A stretch of 64,000 nucleotides of DNA from CAZEHS01 sp964424355 (GTDB taxonomy: Bacteria; Bacillota; Clostridia; Peptostreptococcales; Acidaminobacteraceae): assembly GCA_964424355.1 (NCBI GenBank), contig CAYRIO010000011.1, forward strand, positions 1-64,000. Direction: 5' to 3'. Shown here piece after piece: positions 44,108-51,986 of this stretch. Each line of letters begins with the position of its first letter. Position 1 is the stretch's first letter. The notes under the pieces were generated by a model that did no database searches, was not told where the DNA came from, and saw only the letters and a program-made list of their open reading frames with translations. The translations under genes and the position numbers were made by a program.

Positions 44108-44944
44108 ATGAAGATCGATTCAAATTACGACTATGCGAGCTTGCTCAGCGCCTATGCCGCACAACGGGCCGCTCAGAACACCACCACGACCGACACCACT
44201 GACACCAGTCAAACCACCGCATCAGAAACCTTGACGTCACTGATGGCAAGACTGACCCCTCCAGATATGGGGAGTTCCATCATGAGCCTGAGCTCCAGCG
44301 GGCAAAAGATAAAGGATTCCATCCAACCGCCGGAACCTCCTACAGATGAAATGCAGGCAATGATGGATCAGATCCTTTCGGACCTCGATTCCATCCAATC
44401 AACCGATGTGGACAGCCTTTCCAGCGATGATGCTGAAGCGATGCTGGCACAGCTGATCGCCGACATGGGGGCACTCCCGTCGAACACCGGGACAACCAAC
44501 TCTTCCAGCACATCGTCAACCTCAGCCATTGATGTCACCAGCCTCACCGACACGGAAATCAAGGATATCCTTCAGAAAATCCAGGATCAGCTGGAAAACA
44601 ACGCGGATTCAGGCAACATGCCTCCCCCTCCCCCAGAAGCGATGAATGGGATGACATGGGGGTTTGACGTGTCACAGCTGCTCAGCGATGATACCTCCGA
44701 GGACAGCACCAGCACAACGAGCAGCACCACCAGTACGACAAGCACCACCAGCGCGGAAATGGCTCAAAAGCTTCTGGATCTGCTGACAGAATCCTATGAC
44801 AGCTCCTCAGAAACCAGCAGCGATTATGCTGCCAAGCTGAAGGAATCCATCGCAACAATGCTGGAAGAACAGAAAACCAGCATGGATGATTTTGCATCGA
44901 GCCTCTATACCCAACTGGACGCATGGAGCAGCAGCACCCAGTGA
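44108..44944 (+). CDS. Ser/Thr/Asp-rich protein of unknown function
   Basis: 278 residues from ATG at 44108, which has GAGGAGG at ideal spacing; the frame stays open far upstream but without a ribosome site. No signal peptide or membrane helix. Composition is rich in Ser, Thr, Asp and Gln, with Thr/Ser runs (about 22-40 and 197-217) between predicted helical segments and a Pro block (MPPPPPEAMNG). I recognise no family. It is followed by a FlxA-like gene of similar composition and lies divergent from a two-component operon, whose regulator probably activates it. Confidence 0.75.
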   Translation: MKIDSNYDYASLLSAYAAQRAAQNTTTTDTTDTSQTTASETLTSLMARLTPPDMGSSIMSLSSSGQKIKDSIQPPEPPTDEMQAMMDQILSDLDSIQSTDVDSLSSDDAEAMLAQLIADMGALPSNTGTTNSSSTSSTSAIDVTSLTDTEIKDILQKIQDQLENNADSGNMPPPPPEAMNGMTWGFDVSQLLSDDTSEDSTSTTSSTTSTTSTTSAEMAQKLLDLLTESYDSSSETSSDYAAKLKESIATMLEEQKTSMDDFASSLYTQLDAWSSSTQ

Positions 44945-45004
44945 CGGGATGAATTCATATGAGGAGTACCCCCATCATGTTATCCAACAAAGAAGGAGGA
45001 AGTC

Positions 45005-45379
45005 ATGAATATTTCTAGCACATCAACGGGTTCTACCACCACAACCAGCGCCAGTTCCGGCAGTACCAGTGAAATCGCTCAGCTGGAAAAGCAAAAGCGG
45101 GTTCTGCAGAAGGAAATCCAGGACCTGAACCAAAGTGATGAAGATGAAAAGACAAAAGAACAGAAGCTTCAGACTTTGAACATGCAGATTCAGAATATCG
45201 ACACACAGATCCAGAAGATCAAATCGGATAAGACCAAGCAGGCCGATGAAGCCAGCGCCGTCAAACCGACTCAAAAGCCCGCCACTGCTCAGACCCCTGA
45301 GGAGCTGGCAGAGAAAGACGCGATAAAGGCCCTCGAAGCTGACGGTTCCATCGGGACCCAGTTGGACTTGCAAGTGTAG
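45005..45379 (+). CDS. FlxA-like coiled-coil protein
   Basis: 124 residues: an N-terminal Ser/Thr-rich tail (2-22), then a long heptad-type coiled coil (IAQLEKQKRVLQKEIQDL … QTLNMQIQNIDTQIQKIK), then a Pro/Ala-rich tail. This matches the FlxA-like family, whose molecular role is poorly defined. It follows the Ser/Thr-rich gene by 60 bases, has its own AGGAGG site and ends before a terminator. The two probably belong to one regulon under the adjacent two-component system. Confidence 0.75.
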   Translation: MNISSTSTGSTTTTSASSGSTSEIAQLEKQKRVLQKEIQDLNQSDEDEKTKEQKLQTLNMQIQNIDTQIQKIKSDKTKQADEASAVKPTQKPATAQTPEELAEKDAIKALEADGSIGTQLDLQV

Positions 45380-45392
45380 CACCCCTTATTTG

Positions 45393-45434
45393 AAAAGGTG
45401 TCAGACGGAAATAACCCGCGCTGACACCTTTTTT
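45393..45434. terminator. Terminator shared by convergent genes
   Basis: AAAAGGTGTCAG (45393-45404) pairs perfectly with CTGACACCTTTT (45421-45432). It ends the FlxA-like gene and abuts the stop of the convergent HAD gene. Confidence 0.88.
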
Positions 45435-46083
45435 AGACTGCTTTTTTTTCGTTATCCCCATGGCCCAAAACCATTTCAGCGATTTCACAAGGATGCATCA
45501 GATCATGGAGGGAAGGAATGGTTTCCGGATACCGTGCCCCCCAGCCTGCCAGGACAAAATCGACCCCTGCGCTTTCCGCACAACGACTGTCATGGATCGT
45601 ATCTCCTACGAACAGGATTTCATCGGCCGCCAATCCCTGCTGTGCCATCAGACGCAGGAGCGGCCCAGGATGCGGTTTCGGAAATTCTACCAGATCCACG
45701 GTCACCACTTCATCAAAATAATGCTGCAGCGGTATGAACAAGGGGTCCTCCCAGACCTCGAACCCCTTCCGGGAGGTGACGATTGCCAGTTTATAACCCG
45801 CATCCTTCAGTTTCCGGATGACCGGCTCCATGCCGGTAAAAAGGGTGTTCATCGGACGGGCTTCCGCCAAATAGCGGTACCAGCGCTGAATTGCGCCCTC
45901 CGGATCCGGCACTTGAAAAAGCGTCATCGTGTGTTCGCCCAACATGCCAATGGAGATTTCCATCTCCTCTTCTGTAAATTCTCGGCCCAGCTCTTCCTTC
46001 AGCACTTTTCCCAAGGAATAAAAAATAGCCCGTTCTGTATCAATCAGGGTGCCATCCACATCCAGTGCAATGCATTTATACAT
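45433..46083 (-). CDS. HAD phosphatase of the PpaX/Gph type
   Basis: 216 residues with nucleophile motif ALDVDGTLIDTERAIFYSL, helical cap, TSRKGFEV and acidic motif ILFVGDTIHDSRCAESAGVDF. It belongs to the HAD-IA group with pyrophosphatase PpaX and phosphoglycolate phosphatase. The promoter TTGAAA-17-TATCCT lies upstream. Single gene; substrate not readable. Confidence 0.87.
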   Translation of the reverse strand: MYKCIALDVDGTLIDTERAIFYSLGKVLKEELGREFTEEEMEISIGMLGEHTMTLFQVPDPEGAIQRWYRYLAEARPMNTLFTGMEPVIRKLKDAGYKLAIVTSRKGFEVWEDPLFIPLQHYFDEVVTVDLVEFPKPHPGPLLRLMAQQGLAADEILFVGDTIHDSRCAESAGVDFVLAGWGARYPETIPSLHDLMHPCEIAEMVLGHGDNEKKAV

Positions 46084-46144
46084 GGTTCCTCCTCTTCCTG
46101 GTCCGTTTCTGCCAGGGTCCGCATCTTTATGCTTGTTTTATTTA

Positions 46145-46173
46145 AGGATACCACAGCAGCATGGCGTTTTCAA
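46145..46173 (-). promoter_or_regulatory. Promoter of the HAD phosphatase gene
   Basis: On the minus strand TTGAAA (46173-46168) and TATCCT (46150-46145) are 17 bases apart. A tandem copy of TGTGCACGTT (46180-46199) lies just upstream and may be a regulator site or a weak hairpin after the helicase gene. Confidence 0.5.
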
Positions 46174-46219
46174 GCCCGGATGTGCACGTTTGTGCACGTT
46201 ATTGAAAGTATCAGCCTGA

Positions 46220-49200
46220 TCATTCTTCAAACAGGCCTCGGATATCTGATTCATTCATCCGCGACAGGAAGTTCTCCCCCGGCCGGATCACTGAATCCAC
46301 CAGGGCCTTCTTTTTTTGCTGCAGAGCGAAAATCCGCTCTTCAATGGTGCCATGCGTAATCAACCGCATAACCTGAACCGATTTATTTTGTCCGATCCGG
46401 TAGGCCCTGTCCGTGGCCTGATCCTCAACCGCGGGATTCCACCAGGGATCATAATGGATCACCATGTCCGCACCGGTCAGATTCAGCCCTGTCCCTCCGG
46501 CTTTCAACGAAATGAGGAAGACCTCCTTTTCGCCCCCATTGAAGGCGTTGACCATGCGAATCCGCTCCTCTGCCGCCGTAGCGCCGTCCAGATAAAAATA
46601 GGTCAAGTCCGCCTTTCCCAATTCTTCCCGGATCAGCTTCAACATCCCGGTGAACTGTGAAAACAGCAAAATCCGGTGACCGCTGTCCACGGCATCCTGA
46701 ATCAGTTCCATGAGCATCTCCAGCTTGCCGCTCCCCCCTTTATACCCCTCCAGGAAAAGCCCCGGGTGGCAGCAAAGCTGGCGGAGCCGGGTAAGCAGGG
46801 CCAGGATTTTTATCTGTCCCTTCTCAAAGCCACCCTCCTGCAGCACCGCCTGAAACTCCTTTTGAGCCTGGGCCAGATGAGCCCCATAGAGCTTAGCCTG
46901 TTCCGGTGTCATCCGGTTGACCATGCTGCTTTCAATCTTGTCCGGCAGCTCCTTGAGTACGTCCTGCTTCATGCGCCGCAGGATGAAGGGCCGAATGTGC
47001 CGGCTCAGGTCCCGCAGGGCTTTTGTGTCCTGACTCCTGACAATGGGGGTCTCGTAGCGGGACTTGAAGCGGGCGTGGCTGTGCAGGTATCCCGGCATGA
47101 GGAAATCAAACAACGACCACAGCTCTGTCAGGGCGTTTTCAATCGGGGTTCCCGTCAGGGCGAAATAGCTCCGCGCCTTGATGGCCTTCACGGTCTTCGC
47201 GCCCAGAGTTGCCGGGTTCTTGATATGCTGGGCTTCGTCAATAATGCAGTATTTGAATTGATGGGACTGATAATAATCGATATCCCGCTTCAGCAGTCCA
47301 TAGGAGGTGATGACGAGATCGGCCCCCATGCAGGTTTTCAGTTGAGCCTTACGCTCTGTGGGCGATCCCACAACAACAACCGTCCGGAGCTGAGGGGCGA
47401 ATTTCCGCACCTCCTCCTGCCAGTTGTAGATCAGGGAGGTGGGAGCCACCACCAGGTTGGGCTCCGAATGCTCTGCCTTTTCCGAAAGAATGAACGTAAT
47501 CACCTGAAGGGTTTTTCCCAAGCCCATATCATCGGCCAAAATGCCGCCCAGTCCGTAATGGGCCAGGGATTTCAGCCAGCGGAACCCGGTTTTCTGATAC
47601 TCCCGGAGCGTGCCGAGAATGCCCTCCGGCACAGGGTATTCCAAATCATCCGGTTCAACGATATCCTGAACCAGCTTCTTGAAGGCCCCATTCCGTTCTG
47701 TCCGCACACCGCCATTTTCCCGCAGCAGGCTGTCCAGATACAGCGCACGGAATTTCGGCAGTTCAACCTGTTGCCGTACTAGATCCGCCTCTGTCAAGTG
47801 CAGGTGCTCCAACAGACTGGAGACCCCCTGGATTTCTTCACTGTCCAGGGAAACGAAGGTACCGTCCCGGAGGCGGTGGTAACGCCGTTTCTGTTTATAG
47901 GACCGAAGCACCTCTGCCAGTTCCTGCAGGCTCATGCCCTGATAGTCAAAATGCATGGCCAGAATCCCCTGCTCACTCAACCGCACCCCGGCCGTCATTT
48001 GAACGGGACGCCGGACACCCAGGGTGTTGAATTCATCCGAGCAGTAGATTTCCGCCGTTTCCCGCAGTTCCGGGAGAATCCGGCTGACAAAGGTGAAGAT
48101 GCCTTCCTCTTCCTCCTGGATCAGCAGTCCCTTATGGATCCTGAAACCGGCCTTTGTAAAGGCGCGCACACTCTGCCGCTCCTCCCGGTGCAGACGCAGC
48201 AGGATCCTATCCGTGTTTTCAGCCGGATTCAACTCCGTTTCAGTGACGCCGCAGAACCTTCTGTCCCCATAAACATGTTCAATCCGGGCCGATATCCCAT
48301 CCTGATAACGGTCCAGATAGATCGTGGTCCGAAGAGGGAACCGGTCGTATTTGGCTTCCAGCCTTTTGTCCACTTCCACGTCGGCGATGGTCCGAAGAGC
48401 CGGCAACAGGGTCTCCATCACCCGCCCCCCCTCGCCGTCAGGGATCACGATCACGGGTTTCCGGCATTTTTCAATGCACTTCAAGAACGGCTCGAAGGTT
48501 GCCTGAAACGCAGCATCGGCACGGTAAATCGCCCCGGAACAGTAGTAGTCCCTGCCGCCGGGAAGCAGGGGCTGAAGCAGCCCCTCGTGTAAGGATTTCA
48601 GCGTCACTTCAAGTACACCGGCGCCTTTTTTGATATGGCCCTTTAAGGGGGGCTTTCCTTTGATGATGGGGGCATCCATGATGGGTTCTCCATAAATCCG
48701 GATTCCCAGGGGTCCCTCCCCCATGATGTCCAAAAAAGCCTCCAGGCGGGATGGGCTCAGCTTCAGCCCACGTTTTTGCACAAAGGAGGGCAAACCCGCC
48801 TGGTAATATTGCCGGGTCAACAGGCGCTCATCCTGATAAATCTGGAGCAGAAAATTCAGCAGCGCCTCCGATTGGGGATCGAAGGACGCTTCTTTGGGCA
48901 TCAGGGTGTACCCTGCCCCGAAGGACAGGGGAATCCCCCGCTGTATGGCGTCTGAAAGAGCCAACAGGTCTTTCACCACATACAACTTTTTCTCGCCGAT
49001 TGAAAATTCCAGGGTCAGATCGGCATGATAGGAATAGCTGTCCAGAGAAAGCATCGGCTTCAGCTGCGTCTGCGTCCTTTCCCAGCCATCCGATTCGAGG
49101 GGCTCCGTATCAAAATACCCCAGCAACTCTGAGATTGCAGGATGCAGGGAGGTAGCCTCCGGTTTTCCTGATTGAAGCCGTTGAACCGCTTTCAGTACGG

Positions 49201-49450
49201 CAACAATGTGCTTGCAGGCACCGCCGTAGGAGACAAACGCCGGACAGGTACAATGGTATTTTCCAATGGTTCCGGCCGGATCCAAGCGGACCCAGATCCG
49301 ATAGTTCCGGCTGCCGGCTACGGTTGCCTGATAATAATCCTCATCGGCTTCCACCAGCCTTGTGACCATGCCATTTTTATAGTAGCTGCAGCCATTGCGA
49401 TAGGCTGTCGAAAGGCCCGCTTCGGCCTGTATCTTCTGATCAGTCAGCAT
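46220..49450 (-). CDS. SWIM zinc-finger SNF2-family helicase/ATPase
   Basis: 1076 residues from ATG at 49450. Residues about 55-80 hold a SWIM finger (CTCPAFVSYGGACKH), followed by the bacterial SNF2-associated region. The SNF2 motor is in the C-terminal half: ILADDMGLGKTLQVITF, CIIDEAQHIKN, ALTGTPIENALTELWSLFDFL, then helicase-C motifs SLKAGGTGLNLTGAD and DQATDRAYRIGQNKSVQV. Such proteins remodel nucleoprotein complexes; the bacterial role is not well defined. No phage-defence partners (methylase, nuclease, DISARM or similar) adjoin it, so a stand-alone housekeeping role is more likely. Confidence 0.92.
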   Translation of the reverse strand: MLTDQKIQAEAGLSTAYRNGCSYYKNGMVTRLVEADEDYYQATVAGSRNYRIWVRLDPAGTIGKYHCTCPAFVSYGGACKHIVAVLKAVQRLQSGKPEATSLHPAISELLGYFDTEPLESDGWERTQTQLKPMLSLDSYSYHADLTLEFSIGEKKLYVVKDLLALSDAIQRGIPLSFGAGYTLMPKEASFDPQSEALLNFLLQIYQDERLLTRQYYQAGLPSFVQKRGLKLSPSRLEAFLDIMGEGPLGIRIYGEPIMDAPIIKGKPPLKGHIKKGAGVLEVTLKSLHEGLLQPLLPGGRDYYCSGAIYRADAAFQATFEPFLKCIEKCRKPVIVIPDGEGGRVMETLLPALRTIADVEVDKRLEAKYDRFPLRTTIYLDRYQDGISARIEHVYGDRRFCGVTETELNPAENTDRILLRLHREERQSVRAFTKAGFRIHKGLLIQEEEEGIFTFVSRILPELRETAEIYCSDEFNTLGVRRPVQMTAGVRLSEQGILAMHFDYQGMSLQELAEVLRSYKQKRRYHRLRDGTFVSLDSEEIQGVSSLLEHLHLTEADLVRQQVELPKFRALYLDSLLRENGGVRTERNGAFKKLVQDIVEPDDLEYPVPEGILGTLREYQKTGFRWLKSLAHYGLGGILADDMGLGKTLQVITFILSEKAEHSEPNLVVAPTSLIYNWQEEVRKFAPQLRTVVVVGSPTERKAQLKTCMGADLVITSYGLLKRDIDYYQSHQFKYCIIDEAQHIKNPATLGAKTVKAIKARSYFALTGTPIENALTELWSLFDFLMPGYLHSHARFKSRYETPIVRSQDTKALRDLSRHIRPFILRRMKQDVLKELPDKIESSMVNRMTPEQAKLYGAHLAQAQKEFQAVLQEGGFEKGQIKILALLTRLRQLCCHPGLFLEGYKGGSGKLEMLMELIQDAVDSGHRILLFSQFTGMLKLIREELGKADLTYFYLDGATAAEERIRMVNAFNGGEKEVFLISLKAGGTGLNLTGADMVIHYDPWWNPAVEDQATDRAYRIGQNKSVQVMRLITHGTIEERIFALQQKKKALVDSVIRPGENFLSRMNESDIRGLFEE

Positions 49451-49529
49451 GAATCGAATCCCTTCTGCTGGGTATTTTTCTCCATCGTACCATAGGGCCG
49501 TTAAAATAACGAGCCGTAAAGACCCTAGA

Positions 49530-49565
49530 AAAAACCGCACCCCCGTTTTCTGGAGTTGCGGTTTC
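49530..49565 (-). terminator. Terminator of the MFS gene
   Basis: AAACCGCA (49532-49540) pairs with TGCGGTTT (49557-49564), with partial CCCC/GGAG pairing inside; a minus-strand T run follows. Confidence 0.75.
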
Positions 49566-49577
49566 ATAAGATTGTGT

Positions 49578-50780
49578 TCATTCAATCGCCTGACAAAACG
49601 AAGGCGGCTCCGGCTCTTCCAGCACATGGGCTTTCGGGGGCAGATTTTTCCGCTCGATGGCGGTCCAAATATAGAACAGCGCACTGATGGCCAGGCATAG
49701 GGGTATTCCATAGAATGTCAGTACGACTCCCCATGCATCATTGAGATAGCCGAAGATCAAATTGATTCCGAACACCCCCAGAGCCGTTGCCGTAGAGGCG
49801 ATGCCGATGAAATAGGGGCCTTCCCTGCCATAGACCTCATTGGATATGGTGACCGTGGTGGGGTAGATGATGGAGAAGAACAGCCCGGACAGACCAATCA
49901 GGAAGAAAAAAGATCCCCCCAGCAGCTGACCGAGGATGATGCTCAGAGAGGCCAGAAAGGAGCAGACGATGATCCCCTGCATCCGCTTGACCTTCGCCAT
50001 GATGAACCCGCCGCCCAGACGGCCGACAGTGAAGGTCGCATAAAAGAGCGTGGAATAGAATGCGGCTTTAACCGGGGTGTAGCGGTAGCCTTCCTGAAAA
50101 TAATTGATGATCCAACTGCCGATCAGGAATTCTGCAATCACGTAAAAACTTAACGCCGCAATCAGCAGATAGCTGAACTTTTTATAGGGCAGGCTGGACT
50201 GGTGTGCCTTGTGCTCCTCCGAAGGCTCTCCAGGGGCCAGCAGCATCAAAATCCCATGGACAACGAAAACCCCGGCCGTTCCGATGAAAAGCAAGCGCCA
50301 GTTGAATTGCGATGACAGGTACCAGGCCAAACTCTTCTGAGCCGCCGTTGAGCCCAGACCGAATATCCCATGGACAAAGTTCATCAGGATCGACTGACTG
50401 AACAACGTGATCATGGGGAGAATGGTATTGAGCCCCAGCACCAGCAGGGATACACCGCTGCTGATCCCGCAGTAGCTTACCAGCAGCAGGGTCCACGAAT
50501 GCGAAAAACCCAGGAGTGTCATGGACAGGGCGATGATAAAGCATCCCAGGGCGATGATCCGCTTTTGACCGATGCGCAGACAGTAGAGTCCGCCGTAATA
50601 GGTGAACACCATGGAAACCAGTTGGGCCACGGAGAGGATCATTCCCATCCGCGTGTTGTCAATGCCAAACTCCGCTTTGAAGGTAGGGACCATGAATCCC
50701 CGGTAGCTGAACCCGATGGCAACCATGATCATCCCTAAAAAGGACAGTGCTAAAAGATAGATTTGCTGTGATTTTTTCAT
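49578..50780 (-). CDS. Major facilitator superfamily transporter
   Basis: 400 residues with 12 hydrophobic segments in two halves separated by a cytoplasmic loop near residue 200. The first half has the MFS-type GLYCLRIGQKRIIALG (motif A-like) after helix 2. It resembles sugar/organic anion carriers of the FHS or unassigned groups more than drug pumps, but the substrate is not recognisable. Single gene. Confidence 0.85.
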   Translation of the reverse strand: MKKSQQIYLLALSFLGMIMVAIGFSYRGFMVPTFKAEFGIDNTRMGMILSVAQLVSMVFTYYGGLYCLRIGQKRIIALGCFIIALSMTLLGFSHSWTLLLVSYCGISSGVSLLVLGLNTILPMITLFSQSILMNFVHGIFGLGSTAAQKSLAWYLSSQFNWRLLFIGTAGVFVVHGILMLLAPGEPSEEHKAHQSSLPYKKFSYLLIAALSFYVIAEFLIGSWIINYFQEGYRYTPVKAAFYSTLFYATFTVGRLGGGFIMAKVKRMQGIIVCSFLASLSIILGQLLGGSFFFLIGLSGLFFSIIYPTTVTISNEVYGREGPYFIGIASTATALGVFGINLIFGYLNDAWGVVLTFYGIPLCLAISALFYIWTAIERKNLPPKAHVLEEPEPPSFCQAIE

Positions 50781-50879
50781 TTGTTCTCACTTTCGTCCCA
50801 GAATTCCGTATCATCGTACCTTTTGCACGATGAGATTTCAAGAATTCCAACGGATTATTACAGGTAATATCTTGTCAGC

Positions 50880-51332
50880 CTACTCTTTTTTACGTTTAGG
50901 CACCTTCCACACGCAGCTGTAAATACTGCTCCCATAGGCAGATTCCGGCGCCAGCTTGCATTCAAAGCCCAGGGCTTTGAAAAACCGGAACTGGTGCTGA
51001 TCCGCTTCCGCCTTGACTTCACCGAACTTCAAGAACGTTTCAACGGTCTCAACCATGAACCGGCCAATGCCATGCCGCCGTTTCCCCTCTTCAACCGCGA
51101 TATGGAGAATGACAATCTGATTGTTATCGATGGTTTTGTAGCCGATAATCCCCACATAGGCCCCGTCCTCATCCTGAACAGCGAACACATGGCCCTGTTG
51201 CTTGGCATAGGCGCTTTGAGCAGCGTTCTGAATCTTACCCGGTGTGGGGCTGACCATGGCGTATCCCAAAAGCCGTGCCAGATCCTTATTGAGATAGAGT
51301 GCGCTGTAATCTGTTATTTCACTGATTTTCAT
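50880..51332 (-). CDS. GNAT-family N-acetyltransferase
   Basis: 150 residues from ATG at 51332 with AAGGAG six bases upstream. The acetyl-CoA site appears as ILHIAVEEGKRRHGIGRFMVETV (motif A, Q/RxxGxG/A form), followed by the FFKALGFECK end motif. Substrate unknown. Its start overlaps the end of the tag gene by 14 bases, so they are coupled. Confidence 0.88.
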   Translation of the reverse strand: MKISEITDYSALYLNKDLARLLGYAMVSPTPGKIQNAAQSAYAKQQGHVFAVQDEDGAYVGIIGYKTIDNNQIVILHIAVEEGKRRHGIGRFMVETVETFLKFGEVKAEADQHQFRFFKALGFECKLAPESAYGSSIYSCVWKVPKRKKE

Positions 51333-51912
51333 GATTTTCTCCTTGTTGGTTAGCGTCATCGCAATTATACCTGAAACAGCTCGTCAAATGGTCATTTATA
51401 ATTCCGATGGCCTGCAGATGGGCGTAAATGATGGTAGTTCCTAGAAATTTGAAGCCTCTTTTCTTTAAATCCTTCGTGATCGCATCGGAAAGCTCTGTTT
51501 TCGCCGGCAATTCAGATAATTGATTCCAGCTGTTGATTATTGACTTCCCGTTGGTAAAGCTCCAGATATAGGCATCAAAACTGCCATACTCCCGCTGAAC
51601 TTCTAAAAAACGCTGGGCGTTGTTGATGGATGCCTCTATCTTCTTCCGGTTCCGGATGATCCCGGCGTCCCCCAGAAGAGCCTGCACCTTGTCTTCGTCA
51701 TAGGCGGCTACCTTCACGGGATCGAATCCATCGTAAAGAATCCGGTACCTTTCCCGTTTGCGCAGCACCGTCAGCCAGCTGAGTCCTGCCTGGGCAGATT
51801 CCAGAACTAAAAATTCAAAATGCTTCCGATCGTCGTGGACGGGTACGCCCCACTCTTCATCATGATACTTCACATACAGCGGATCACTGCCACACCAGGG
51901 ACATCTGTTCAC
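51319..51912 (-). CDS. tag: DNA-3-methyladenine glycosylase I
   Basis: 197 residues with the Tag hallmarks: zinc ligands C4 and H17 (MNRCPWCGSDPLYVKYHDEEWG), ESAQAGLSWLTVLRKRE, and a C-terminal INDHLTSC giving the second His/Cys pair. It excises 3-methyladenine from alkylated DNA. GTG at 51912 follows AAGGAGG. It is cotranscribed with the GNAT gene. Confidence 0.95.
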   Translation of the reverse strand: MNRCPWCGSDPLYVKYHDEEWGVPVHDDRKHFEFLVLESAQAGLSWLTVLRKRERYRILYDGFDPVKVAAYDEDKVQALLGDAGIIRNRKKIEASINNAQRFLEVQREYGSFDAYIWSFTNGKSIINSWNQLSELPAKTELSDAITKDLKKRGFKFLGTTIIYAHLQAIGIINDHLTSCFRYNCDDANQQGENHENQ

Positions 51913-51986
51913 GGGGCCTCCTTCAACTCAATAGTTCTATTATACCCCAAGAAAAAAGGCCCGGATACCAGACCTTTTCGGAAGCG

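Noticed and set aside
46220..49450. Anti-phage defence role for the SNF2 helicase
   Set aside because: No methylase, nuclease, PLD or other defence partner adjoins it; SWIM-SNF2 proteins of this layout are common outside defence islands.
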